A stretch of DNA of 64,000 nucleotides, from the NCBI GenBank assembly GCA_018524725.1, contig JAEUWP010000418.1, positions 16,341 to 80,340 of the forward strand, written 5' to 3'. This document shows, one piece after another, positions 11,319 through 23,327 of the stretch. The translations under genes and the position numbers were made by a program. A model generated the notes under the pieces. That model was given only the letters and a program-made list of their open reading frames with translations. It did not search any database and had not been told where the DNA came from. How positions within the stretch are numbered: the stretch's first letter is position 1; every line of letters begins with the position of its first letter. This DNA comes from Podaxis mareebaensis (lineage: Eukaryota; Basidiomycota; Agaricomycetes; Agaricales; Agaricaceae).

Positions 11319-12136
11319 TCAATCAACGGTCTCCGTTCCGAGGTCCCGCTTCCAGGGTGGTGCGGCAGTACCATCTTCGGTGCGTTTCCAAGTTGGCGTC
11401 GTGGCATCCTTCCAGGGCGGCGGGGAAGCAGTCTCATCCGACTCACGCTTCCAACCAGGTGCACCGCTTTCCTCACGCCTCCAACCAGGCGCGCCGTTTT
11501 CCACTCGTCTCCATCCAGGCGCACCATTTTCCACTCGTCTCCATCCAGGCGCACCATTTTCTCCTCGCCTCCATCCAGGTGCACCGTTTTCTCCTCGCCT
11601 CCATCCGGGTGCACTGTTCTCTCCTCGCCTCCATCCGGGTGCACTGTTCTCTCCTCGCCTCCATCCAGGCGCACCGCTCTCTCCTCGTCTCCAACCTGGT
11701 GCACCGCTCTCTTCTCGCCTCCATCCAGGTGCACTGTTCTCTTCTCGCCTCCACCCAGGTGCACCACTCTCTCCTCGTCTCCAACCTGGTGCGCCGTCGG
11801 TGTCTCTCCTCCAACCCGGTGCACCATCAACACCTCGTTTCCAACCTGGCGCGCCGTCAGTGTCTCGCCTCCAGCCAGGTGCAGGACCGCTACTCTGTTT
11901 CTGCGTGGAGATGTAAATCAGACGTGTGGCAAAGCAGATATCCATGTAGGATAACTAACACTTTCAGCTACTACATTCTCGAGTCCGGGGCCTCGACTCA
12001 GGAGATTTTGGTTCCCCTGCAAAGACGGTTAACAATATACAGAGCGAGTTGCTCCAGGAGGGCATACCACGGGTACAGCACTGGCAGTGACAGCAAGAGT
12101 TGAAGCAAGGAGGGCGAAAAAGGCTACGGAACGCAT
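11319..12136 (-). CDS. Secreted Kex2-processed repeat precursor (candidate RiPP / peptide-signal precursor)
   Basis: Minus-strand gene, exons 12068-12136, 11960-12016 and 11319-11900, with both introns phase 0 (51 and 59 nt), giving 235 residues. Residues 1-21 form a textbook signal peptide (MRSVAFFALLASTLAVTASA). A short spacer follows, then 15 tandem ten-residue units of the form x(E/D)x(G/S)APGW(R/K)R, except that the first unit is SSGPAPGWRR. Three degenerate tail units follow, ending PPPWKD, TPTWKR and APPWKR, and then an acidic tail. The invariant dibasic pair after each Trp is the classical Kex2 cleavage signal. Cleavage plus Kex1 trimming would release octapeptides such as GENGAPGW. 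This is the architecture of fungal Kex2-processed repeat proteins, which include dikaritin (ustiloxin-type) RiPP precursors and alpha-type pheromones. A TATA-like box lies about 55 nt upstream. No UstYa-type modifying enzyme is recognised nearby. The processing model is inference. Confidence 0.85.
11445..11894 (-). repeat. Tandem array of fifteen 30-bp coding repeats
   Basis: Each 30-nt unit encodes one ten-residue APGW-dibasic unit. Neighbouring units are almost identical at the DNA level, suggesting recent unequal exchange or replication slippage. The multiple-of-three period keeps several other frames open on both strands, producing long spurious reading frames opposite the gene. Confidence 0.95.
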
Positions 12137-12189
12137 CTATGTTTAGGTGCGATGAATTCTAAGTAGCCACCTCTACGCGAGAGTGCTCA

Positions 12190-12201
12190 TGTTATATACT
12201 C
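12190..12201 (-). promoter_or_regulatory. TATA-like box of the repeat-precursor gene
   Basis: On the minus strand the sequence reads GTATATAAC, roughly 55-65 nt before the start codon, a position compatible with a fungal TATA box. Confidence 0.45.
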
Positions 12202-15200
12202 ATCCAAGTTCGTTTGCTGAGTTAGGAGCACCCTCAGAGGATCAGGGTGCCTGGGATCAAGAACCATGCGTCACAGTTGCCTGGCAGAAGTCTGAAGTGG
12301 TGCAATATCCCCATGCGGGTCAAGCGATTCTTCTCCGTCCGAACTCAATCAAGTAGCGTGATCTCCACAATTGTACATCCGATACTTGCCGATCAGGCTC
12401 GTTGGCTCGTAGCGACTCACAGGTTAGATGCGGACATCATACCCAAAGCCCTGGTGTGGGGGCATTTCAGAAAGTTGGTTTGCCCTTCACCTACAAAGCT
12501 GCGTCGCTATCTGCTCGTGATTTTTGTAGGCCCCTCGACCCATGATCATAGTTCTTTGTCAATTTGGCAACACTAGGGGGCATGTGTATCCGATAACGGA
12601 CGGGTCAGCACATGGGCATATATACGTGGATCCCACCGATAAGAATATCAGGCCAACTCCGTCTAAGGTTGTGTGACTGGGGAGACTTGAGTTTGGATAT
12701 GACCTCGGGGAGATGTCGTAGGATGTCATAAACTGGATCCACTTCGCTCAGGTTTCTCCGTGCTCTGAAAGGTAGGAAGTAGCATGACCGATTGTCGGAT
12801 GATCTGCCGTTGCCTTTCGGTCCTAGCCCGGTCCTGTGGTTGCCTGGCGGTTTATTTCAAGCAATGCCGAGTGGTCTCAGGTGGTCTCATGCCTACGGGT
12901 CTCTGACAAAGGAGTCTGGCTTATGTTAGTTCCTTGGCACGTGGCTCTGGCGGATAATTTCAGCGGAAAACAATGCTTAGCTTTGATTCCATAAGTATGT
13001 TAATCTCCTCATTGCGAAATGGAGATTAGAAAGTACACAATCAGGGACAACTAATCAATCCTGCCAAGGCAGGCTCTGTTTCTAGCTCTGTTTGCCACAT
13101 AGAATGATAACCCAAAGATGAACTGTCTAGGAGGTCAGTAAATGCTCGCCAAGAATATCTGAACTCTACGGTAAGCCTCGCCTACAGTGAAGAGTGTTCC
13201 ATCAGGAGAATAGTTATGATACGCCACTCCCTTGCCTTCCTAATCATCTCCAGTAGGATTGGAGAACCCACCATAGACGGCTGTCTGGTACATTTGGTAT
13301 GTGCTCACAAATCATCGTACCCCGGTAACCTGTCCTCGGCGTTGTGGCTATCGATTAAAAGAAGCTCCATGACATCGTTGTTCAATCAACCGTTGGTCCA
13401 CAAATTAGCCGTCAGGGAAGGAGGACAAATTTGACAACCATGAAGCACTCCCGACGTGTAGAATGAGGCTTTTTGTTGCGACAGGCGCTGATTGCCATAG
13501 ATGAATGTCTCGGTTGGAGAAGGTGGGATGCGTGCTGCTCAAGCAGAACTTATGCATCCCAGCGATGTCATCGTCCTTGATCCCGGCAAGATTGGAGAGA
13601 AAACCAGAAGGAACGGGCTGCCGGCCCTGGCATCCTTCATCCAGAGAGTGTGTGGTATCTTACACGATCTGGACGCATATCTCAGTCACCCCTGACCCAA
13701 GAAACGACTCGCGTATTTGAGGGACCTGGGGATTAACCAATCCAGTGCTCGTACCAGGACCTATAGGTAGCCCGTGGTCAATGACTTATAAACGTCTATG
13801 ACTGCCTTTGATTCCATGACAGCTCCGGGTCGGTCTTGATGGGAGGGCACGGGTGGGGCTTAATGAAAAGCTCATTCCGTGGACCAGCCCGTTTTGGGAC
13901 GTGCTTGATTCACAATTCTGGTGTTAGATTAGATATACACTCGGACCCTCATCGACGGTCGTGAAGCCTAAAGCCACCGCCCCGTGATGAGTCCAATCTT
14001 CCAATAAGCGACTATTCGACAGCTCTTCTCGAAGAATAAACGTACTAGGTTCCTGATTAATTAATATTAAGGACCTGACACCGCCGTAGTAAAGTAGAGT
14101 CTTTCCGATGCCAACTCTGATCGCTGATCTGAGAAAACTTCCGGGCGCCTCAGGAAAGCGCAGAGCATGCGGGAGTCTCTGTCCTAGCCCTGAGTGAGCT
14201 CACGCGGGCCTGAGAGCCCTTCCGGAAGGAGCACATAATCCTGAGCAGGTCCAGATACCCCAGAAAGTAGTCCCTCTCCGGCGAGAAAGGTCTGATGGGA
14301 ATTGCGACGAAGTCAAAGCCAGTCAATCGGGTCTTGGGTCATTTTACGTATGTCATGGAGCCTTCCTAGAGGTTGTTTGCAACGAATTCTTGCCTTCTTG
14401 GCCCAATAAAAAGACAGCGAGATGCAAGAGGCGGTGAGCGTGGCCAGGCTGAGACAGCGCATAGACACCGAATTGTCGTGAAGGATCAGGATCACCAACT
14501 CCGTCACAGCGAAGTCGGGGGATTCACTTGTTTCTGCAGATTTAAAACCTACCTTTTCACAGCATTAAATATCCCATCAAAATAGAATGAGCTTGCGAGG
14601 TGGGTGTTATGTCTTTGAGAGCATTCACTCATGTGGGGACCCGATTTTTTTTCTGGAACAAAGTCGAAGTTTAGCTTTACAGAAACTGATAATCCTGTTG
14701 TCGCTGCCTCGACTTGGAAATGAAGTGTGCTCAACGCTGGGAGCAGGAAAAGGGCAGCCAAGTTCAAGTAATCAGGCGAGTGGAACAAATCCGAAGCGGC
14801 GGGGGCATGCATGTGTGATATGGCTGGCAACCTTTTGGTTGGGGTTAACGTTTCATTTGGGACAAAGTTACTTCTCTGCACACGGGCAAGGTGCTGAAGG
14901 CAATATTCACAGCGGGAGAATTGCTCATCTAATAGCTCCCTCGCCTTACTCTGGTAATTGCTAACGTGACCCCTTCGAAATGAAGGCCTTGCAGGGTCAC
15001 GGAGCAGGCTCTTCACCAGGCCCTCCACAATCCAGTAATCACACACGTATGCTTTAGCGTGTCTCCTTCCTAACAGCCACATTAAGCATAGATTACTGCG
15101 GTACTTCCTTTACCTCCCAATCTAATAGGTGTGCGTAGAAACACATATCCATCAGGAGTGGATTACAATTCTCTCCATTCTCTGTTTCACCCAAAGACAT

Positions 15201-16039
15201 TTGTTCCCGTTCCCGACAACAATCATCGATCACTATTCCAATCCATCATTAACATTTTTAACCAACGTATTCCTTGGACACATCTCAAAAGATATGAAAT
15301 GGATACGGGTATGACTCTAATTGCACAGAAATAGGCGGGAACGAATTAATAGAGTTGTGCTAAGCGAGATGAGCGTTACAGCAAGGGGGGGAGGGTAAGA
15401 GCAAGGGGTAGCTCAAGGCCAGCAGCGAGCAGGTACTCTAGTCGAGGTCCGGAGGAGAGAAAGGCAGTGAGAGGAACCGTTACCGCGCCGGCGACTTCTG
15501 TCGTAAGCTGTTTCCTCAGTTCACCAGTTGAGCGTCCAACTCGATTGGCGATATCATTGTTCAGCGCCAGAGGTCATCCATCAGCGCTTCATCAACGAAG
15601 ATCTAGTGGTAATTTCAAACCGGAGATTCTCAATTGTAAGGCCGATGTCAGTTGAGAAATGAGGTCACATTCGACGGTCTACAAAAATACAGTGGTGGTA
15701 TCAATAGCGATAGATAGGTAAAAGTCGATGTATCAAGCATCGAGAAGAACGAGGTGAAACATAGGCTACATCAAAGGGGAATCAAATCAAGACGAACACG
15801 TATAATATGGCTACAGTGGGATGGTTGGTGTACCAAGGTGTAATTGTGCGATGGATGAACACAGCAGGAGAGACGAGATCAAGGAACGTAAAGATAGACG
15901 GAAACTGAAAGTGATTAAAGGGCGAGCGATTTCGCAACAGCGGCAAAGTATCAATATATGAGAAGAGAGGTGGGATCGAAGATAAACAAGATGAGTTTTG
16001 GATACAGGCAATATCAAGAAAGTGATCATCAGAGAGGAA
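12202..16039. other. Gene-poor region, 3.8 kb
   Basis: No gene I can support. The longest open stretch is 177 codons on the minus strand at 14549-15082, with an ATG but no recognisable domain, signal peptide or repeat. A minus-strand segment near 13200 reads YSPDGTLFTVG-like, but I cannot extend it to a repeat domain. The right part includes the 3' UTR of the HMG-box gene. Confidence 0.4.
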
Positions 16040-17698
16040 TCACGCTTCGTTCTTGACGAAATCACTCAAGTCGAACGCATTGTTGACGAATGAGAATTCC
16101 ATCCCATTCGCGCAACCGACATTCTCGGGGGCATATCCAAGGTCGTCGTTCCCGAAACCAAGGTCGCCACCCCAACCCTCGGAAGCTCCAAGATCTTCGA
16201 CGCCAGTGAACATTCCATTGGTAGGAGTTTGACCAGGGTGCATCGGTTGGGGAGCGAAGACTGGTAGAGGGAGAGTTGCATCAGAAGGCTGGGGAGAGCC
16301 GGAATACGTCGATGACGTGTGGGAGGATGGGAGTGATGGGCTCTGTTGGAGAGAAGAGGACAGCCAATGTCCCATATCAAGCTCCGGCATTTCGGCGGGG
16401 TTATTATTAGACTCGGTAGACGTGGGATCGTGTGGTGCGGTATTGTTGTACATACGCGAGAGAATGTCCTGTGGTGCCAGGGGTTCTAGTGGTCCAAGCC
16501 CAAGCTGGGTGTCATGTGGTTGCTCGTGGGGAGGTAGAGAAGTCATCAGCTCGTTGACGTTGAAGGGTGCGTTTTGTTGTTCAGGTTGAGATGACTGGAA
16601 GTTGAAGCTACTAAAGGTATTGAAGAGTGTGGGGTCTGGCTCCGGGAGCGGAGAGGTATCATGTTGGAACATGTGCGGCTGGGTCTGCTGTGGGTTAGGC
16701 ATAGTCCAGGAGCGGAAAAAGGCCGGCCCAGCGCTCGACGGACGGCGCTGTTGTCCTAACATCATCCGTTGTTGGCGTGAAATGGGAGATGCAGGCCGCG
16801 ATGGCATGAAAAACGGTGCTGATGGAAGAGAAATATTGCCGTAAGGACTGTAGTAATCGTTTGGAAGAGGAACAGAGGAAGAGCGACGGTGAGTGTACAG
16901 AGGCGCGGGTTGCGTCACAGGCGTCTGAGAGCGTAGCCTGTCAAGGTTGCGAACTGCCTCTGCCAGTTCATCCCCTTTCTTTCCTTCCAGAAGGAGCTGA
17001 GCGACCTCTTCGCACCGGCGCTCGTCTTCGGGAGTTGGCAAAACTTTCTCCTTTTTCTTCTCCTTATTCTTGTTGTGAACAGGGCGGAAGCGATAATTGG
17101 GATACTTTGCCTTGTGCTCGGCCTTCGCGTGCTTGGCCTTGACCTCCCACAGACGTTTCTCCTCGAGTGGCAATGCCCTCCAGCAGTTGCCTGGATCCAG
17201 CGTTAGATATCCAACCATATTTTCGATAAATACTGAATCGCTTACCAATGATCTTCGATAGTGATCCATGATTGGTTTCGATGGAACCAGGAACATGCTT
17301 TTGACGGACAAAGTCGGCACGGAAGAGCATGAAGGCGTTGGGCGGGCGGGGGATGTAGCCAAGTGACCGACGCTTACCGGGCGGTGCACGTCGGCGGGCA
17401 GGTGAAGCCGTGGGAGCTTCTGAAGGAGGAAAGAGGGCGGAGGATGGCGAAGGCGGCAGAGCGGATTCTGGGCTATCCTCTGGCTCAACGTAGGTAACGG
17501 GAGTGACGTTCGGCGCAAACATGACCGGTTTCGGAGGAGGTGGGAGGCCAATACCATAGACCCCAGGTTTGGCGGGGTTCAACCCGACTGTAAGGAATTA
17601 GTATAAGCCAAATAATCAAACAGTGATGAGTTGGCAGGCGTACCAAGCATGACGGACGAGCGTCTTCTACGGTTAGCAGCGATGCGGAAGGCGGGCAT
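16040..17698 (-). CDS. HMG-box (MATA_HMG-type) transcription factor
   Basis: Three exons (17644-17698, 17246-17587, 16040-17190) give a 515-residue protein from ATG 17696-17698. The HMG box occupies about residues 88-160: IPRPPNAFMLFRADF, then NHGSLSKIIGNCWRALP with the intron splitting the Gly codon, then EKRLWEVKAKHAKAEHKAKYPNYRF. A basic NKNKEKKKEK patch follows and can act as a nuclear signal. The rest is low-complexity, rich in Pro, Ser, Gln and Asn, ending in an acidic/aromatic tail that may be an activation domain. Basidiomycete proteins of this kind regulate mating and fruiting, but nothing here fixes the target genes. A TATAAATC element lies about 48 nt upstream of the ATG. Confidence 0.9.
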
Positions 17699-17745
17699 GT
17701 TGATCGGTCCAAGGAGGAGATGCAGAAAGTCGTAGGAGGGGAGAG

Positions 17746-17753
17746 ATTTATAT
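17746..17753 (-). promoter_or_regulatory. TATA box of the HMG-box gene
   Basis: TATAAATC on the minus strand, about 48 nt before the start codon. Confidence 0.5.
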
Positions 17754-20700
17754 GTAGTCGACAACTTGATTCCAGGGTTAGTTCCAATAGGGTGCTTCCA
17801 CTCAAGACCCCGTGCACTGCTTTCGTTACGGAGCTATCAACGCTCCTACAGCCTCCCTATCAATTCCTCATCAACACCAATGATATGGGTACACGCACCT
17901 CTACTTACGATGGCTGGCTGCCGATTATTAGGGATGGGGAGTCTTACGAGGGACTGCTTAAACCATGCCTTTATCGCTTTTATGGGATGGGGTCTCATCA
18001 ACGGGGATGGAGACTACCTGCCATATTCAGCGACTAGCTTATGTTCGGATTTGGCAAGTTGTTTATCTGGTCTGCCTTGTTCTCTTTCGAATCTTCCGCT
18101 CACCCTACCATCTTCTCCGAGGATCCTTCCTTTCTGATATGTGGCTCTGTCGACACTCTGCCCCATGACCGTTCATCGAACTGATGGATCTATCAAACGG
18201 ACATATGATCACCTGGGAGGCGATATTTTTGCTCAACTCACTGCCATGGCTCTTGACACAGCTCAAGTCATTCCAGGACTGCAGGCGACATAGGATCGCG
18301 AACACTCGCGAATGACATGGGAAATGCAACTGTAACAGCTTTTTCTCCGTCCATTACCCTGATTTTCATATGTCTCATTCTGGAGATATTCATGATACTC
18401 CTGCGACCCTGCTCCAACTAGAATCTTCGTCCGGGTCTCGAGAACACTGATTTCGGCATCAGCAGCGCCCACGCTCAAGACGCCCGCATGCTCTATGTCT
18501 TATCCTAACTGGTCCTTGTTCTCAACTTGACCGGTGCCTCTATCAAATCTCTCAGGAACCAATCTTCTATTCCTCACGTCCCACAGCGCCCTCTGCGCCA
18601 TGCTCTTGGTCACATAGTGTAGATCCGTAGCGGTCCCAACATAACGAACTACGGCATTGTAGATCTGCCTGACAACCACCTTTTCGGTCCATCATTGCCG
18701 GGTGTTAACGCTCCTCGCAGGCCAGTAGCAACAATCATAATCATTGATGAACAAGATTGCCTCCATTCCTCTCTGTAAGCTAACTGCAGCGGATATTTGA
18801 CTCTCGGTTTCGACCTGCAAAATCGTCTTTCTCGCTATTCTGAACCCCGTCATTCCAGCAAACCTTTCACACCCGTTCCCACAACGGCACATCCCGTAGT
18901 AAGAATATCTGTGGCTTCTCCGCATCTTCGGCCGCGACTAAGTATCTACGTCTGCGCTATACCCCTTCTCGCCATGCCACATATCAGCATTTCATAATCC
19001 CCAATGATCCATATTTCTGGTGCATCTCCCACCTCCTGCACAGCCCTTCCCAAACCACACGGGGACGTAAGGCATGACCACTGCATGACCTCTAAGCGGT
19101 GAAAACAAACGTCAACTTTCCGACAATGCCCTCATGGTGACGCTTCAGTCGCGCCTAGTTGTGCTTCTCAAGCGCACTGCAAATACAACTAACTCGATAG
19201 ACACCGATGTATTACTCGCGTCGGCACTTTGATGTCTTGAGAATTGAGTAGTGCTACACGTGGCCATAATTAGCTTCTGGCCCCCAGAGACTCCTTTAGC
19301 AAGACCAAAGTTAGAATAATACGCGCTGAGCACGGAGACGGTTATGAGCCTCCTCTTTCATCACACTATTCAATATTTGTAGGTAGTGTATAGAGATAGG
19401 ACCTCGTGGCTAATCTTATATAGCCACAATCGAGTTGCCACCAGTCTCTGCACCTCATCCGCTTCGACTCGTGCCATTTTCTCTAGTGCGTTCAAAGCGG
19501 TGATTTCATTTCTCCCAGAATGAAGCCTTGCGTTAGTCGAAATAGGATCGCGTGTCGTATACAGTATACCTTCCGTCCCTGCTCGGCTCCCCAATGACAC
19601 AGCAACATGTCAATGATGACAGATAAAGGGAACTACCTTTCGGACATAGTTTATCTTTGGAGCTTGGAGGTCTAACGGCAGTGCATGTCCATGCACCATG
19701 ACGGCCGACTGTGTGCTTTGTGGTGACTAGATCCAGTCAATAGCAAAGCTGATCAAGAGAGAGGTTACATTGTCATCATATAGTAGTAAGTATATCCAAG
19801 TAACGCCCATCGATCGGTCAAGCACGCCTTGAACTACAGGTCGTAGCACCCACACTCTGATGCACTGATGATCGAGGGGGAAGCATGGCAATGGCAGAAT
19901 CTGTCAACCTCACGATCGTACCGCGTTAATGTCCCCAGTGTGGTGCTAACGGTAATATGAATGTGATAGGGCTCTGATTCTCGGCGATTCCGTATTATAG
20001 ATAATTTGGGGGTTGGTCTTTATTACCCCCAAGCGAAGCATGCTGAGAGATCAGGGAGACGTCTTTCTGTGCTATTTGAGGGCAACGGCGATGTAGTAAA
20101 CGCAGCAGAACTCCCTTGTCGATATTGCTCTTCTTGAGATAGATAGTTTATCTGGTAACTAACCGGCCCCGTTGGTATATACTAGTATATACTACCCTGC
20201 GTAATCGACTGCACAGCAAGCGGGATAGAATGAATAGTAGCCATAGCAACCTCCGGAGTCAGACTTACACTCAACCTCGAACTCCAGACAGCACCTTCGG
20301 AAGCCTTGGCAACCAGTTCTCACACCATGCCCTTGTTCAGCTCTTGTCATTGTTTTTCTAATTAACCTGAGTTCTCAAGCAGCGCGATGTCGTACTGTTC
20401 CGAGATACATCTTGCGCACTCTATAAACATTCTTGAAGGAGGGAAATGGAGTTCCGGAAATGGAACAACACCGTTAAGCTTGGGAACGATTGAGTGCTAA
20501 GCGCTAAGCGCACAGATTGGGTCGGTAAGTCGACCAGCCAGCTGGCACATTAGCGTGAAGGAATGACGATAACGTCTTACTGTAGTGAGTCCCACTTGTC
20601 AATCATTTGATGGTTTTTGATAACCTTCTTGTTATTCACCGGTTCCCAGTGGAGGACTATTAAGATTATTGTTGTGGGTCCATGGCTGCGCTTGCTGATG

Positions 20701-21177
20701 GGCGCCTAGTACTTCATAAATATACGGCTAGGCGTATCTGTCCCCTTGTCCATTTAGCCAAATGCTTGACCTCCTACAAGGTCGATCATGGTAGTTACGA
20801 GTATGTACCCTTGTCAACTTGTTCGGGTTCCCCTGTGTTAATCTTTGGCTTGCCCACTCTGAGCGTCTTCCTTGTTTGAGTACCCGATCAGGAATTATCG
20901 GCACGCATTCCATTCAGGGAAGACAAGAACAGGGCAAGAAATTGAATTACGAAAAAAAATAATAAATTATGACTTGTGTAAAATACGAAGTGCAGATCTG
21001 ACTATGATGAATGTGATTGACATCACTATGACTGGTGAACGAAAAAGAAAAAGAAACACAAAGGCAAGGGAGGACTGATAAAAGTACAGTGCTCACACGC
21101 TAGTCTAGCAAGATCAGAGTCATGAGAGAGATGAAGAGGAAAGAGTACCAAAAGGTTCTGCCTTCTCCGGGTTACAC
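17754..21177. other. Gene-poor region, 3.4 kb
   Basis: No supported gene. Four separate minus-strand open stretches between 18263 and 19600 could be remains of one gene, but I recognise no family and cannot connect them by splicing. An 18-bp perfect palindrome lies at 20175-20192. Confidence 0.35.
20175..20192. repeat. 18-bp perfect palindrome
   Basis: GTATATACTAGTATATAC reads the same on both strands. It is AT-rich and could be chance; no flanking structure was seen. Confidence 0.6.
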
Positions 21178-22232
21178 CTAGTAAACCTTCAGCAGAATCC
21201 AGAGCGTCCAGACCAACCAACACAAAGAGAGATACGAGGGTGTCCATAGGCCCGTTCCACCATCAATCAAAGGTGCTGCGGCACCAATGGTTTCGTTCAA
21301 ACAGGTTAGGAGGGTCATATCCACGGTTGAAGGCAGAGGACTATCAGGCGTCCCTTCAGCAGCATATGTAGCGGTATTGTTGTACTGGTCCAAAGTGAGA
21401 GCTATTGAGCTTGCGCGGTAGTACTGCACAACCTGTTCGGGTCTTGGAATTGACGCATTGGGGTCAAGAGGTGTTAATGTCGGTGCCGGATTCGTGGTAA
21501 ACTTGGACGAACAGTTTGCTGAGAGGTCTGAGATTAGTGAGGCAACTGTGGCATTGTCGGCTACTAGGCAGAACGTGTTGTTGATAGATGGTGATTGGAA
21601 TATCGCAGTTGATAGGGGTCCACCTGGGCGTGTGCTGTTGTTGACACCTCCGTACTGCATGGAAGATTCAATAACGAGTTGTTTGGATCGAAGAATGACC
21701 TTGTGCCGGCGCTCACCTCCTCTCTAGCATCAAGATACGCGTCTGCTAAGATAATCGCGCTTCCGCCCCACACCAATGGCCAAAAGAAAAACGGGAAAGG
21801 ACGTCCACTGACACCTCGTGTTGTGTAAGTGCTCCCATAACCACTTCCATATGTTCTAATCCGCGAGGCGCATTGATATGGATCTGTTAATAGGGCGATC
21901 ACTGTCGGAGAACAACCTGAAACTCACCGTGTTCCAAATATCTGGCTGCGTGTCCCACCGCCTTGGAACCTTCCTGCAAAGGGCATTCCTGCAGGGATGA
22001 TTGAAGAAGGTCCTCCACCTGAACCATACGCAGAGGCGGATTTCGACTTTCCACCGAGGTTGAAACCTGAAGACGACTTGATTGTTCGGGGTTTAGTGTT
22101 GGAGCCTCCTTTACCTGAACTCTTGCCATGACCGCCTCTTCCTCCCCCACCTCTACCACCACCGCCCCCACCTTTCCGTCGTGCAAGCGTTTTTGTTGAT
22201 GAAGAGCGTTTACTGATACCTGGTATAAACAT
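21178..22232 (-). CDS. Gly/Ser-rich basidiomycete membrane protein, unknown function
   Basis: Exons 21928-22232, 21717-21855 and 21178-21654 join in frame to 306 residues. The N-terminal part is basic and very Gly/Ser-rich (runs such as KGGGGGGRGGGGRGG). It is followed by the hydrophobic block RPFPFFFWPLVWGGSAIILA, one membrane segment. A luminal or extracellular stretch follows with several N-x-S/T sites (NNST, NNT, NCSS, NET) and the conserved-looking DNATVASLISDLSANCSS, YYRASSIALTLDQYNNT and LLTCLNETIGAA. The C-terminus is a second hydrophobic helix (SLCWLVWTLWILLKVY). Two membrane segments or a GPI-like tail are possible. I recall similar unnamed proteins in Agaricomycetes but know no function. 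Confidence 0.8.
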
Positions 22233-23327
22233 GGTTAAGCGCGGTAGGGTGTTGAAGAAGTCGTGAAAAGCGATCGTGAGGTGTGCAGTGAAAGGTGCGT
22301 CGGAGGCAAGAGGAGTCGCGTGTTACGAATTATTGATCTGAACGTATAGGGGTGGCTTTGAAACCAAATTCATCGCCCAGTTGCTTTGCCTCCTTTTATC
22401 CCCTCGGAAGGGCTCTTCGCGGTGCCTGGATGCCGATGGTGTGGCTTTGGTGTGTAGCTGTTTCTCCCGTTCCGCCACCGGATCTGGAATGCTCTGCACC
22501 TTGCCTCGAAATTCGATAGCCTAGCAGCTGGCTTATTACTAGCTATTTGAAGTCCATAAATGGCACCGCAACGCAATGTGCTGCAGCGCTTCGAGACTGC
22601 GTGGATGACTGTGAAAGGAAGCCTATTTGAGGAGTACTGGTGGCGGCGTGGCAATCGCTGAACAGTGCATTCTGGATTTGGGTTGGGCTCTAGGCTCGAG
22701 AGTCAAGACTCATGCACCTTCCACTATTGATGAGATGTCAACGGATGCTTACCCAGGAATCGAGGAGTTAAATGGCTCAGAGGCAGTGAGTCCTCGAGGT
22801 GCAGAGAAGGAGCTAATGAGACGTTCTGGAGTAGACTAGAGTTCTATATTTGTCGACATTTATCCGGTCTTGATGGTGGTTGACTTCGTAATATTGGCCG
22901 CAACATGACCACAACGTCATATGACGACCAGACTGATGCGACGCGAGACGCTTCGCGGCGTGCTCAACTTCACAACCTTAAACAACAGGGTACGTCGTAT
23001 AGCCTTGCGACTCGCACTCTTCAGTTGGCACTGGGATGAAGAGCGCGAACATAGGAGCTCCGAGCAGCGCCTTGGGACTCCAGATCTAACCCAAGAACGG
23101 AACCCACATACGCCGAGGTTACGAAGACACCCCCTCATCGCAAAGACGGCGGAGCGTGAATGAGTTCCTGGCGGGCCGCTTGCTCATCACACGACACAAC
23201 CCAATGTACAATGTCACTGCTTCCTAACCCTCCGCCATTTCTCCTTTGTTGCATATAAACGACATGTTTTCCGCTCAAAGAATAGAGGCCACTTCTCCTG
23301 AACTTCACAATACTTGCAAGACCAACG
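22233..23327. other. Divergent intergenic region
   Basis: About 1.1 kb between the membrane protein and GH43-like genes, holding both promoters. No coding region recognised. Confidence 0.4.

Noticed and set aside
11309..12103. Long plus-strand reading frames opposite the APGW repeat gene
   Set aside because: They arise because a 30-bp period keeps all frames open; they lack a signal peptide, spliceable start or sensible composition, whereas the minus strand has a signal peptide and perfect dibasic periodicity.
13180..13260. WD40-like string on the minus strand (YSPDGTLF)
   Set aside because: A single short match with no repeats or GH..WD spacing around it.
14549..15082. 177-codon minus-strand open frame
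   Set aside because: No domain, signal peptide, repeat or coding-like neighbour exon; not enough to call a gene.
18263..19600. Four minus-strand open stretches as a decayed gene
   Set aside because: I could not link them by plausible splice sites or name a family.
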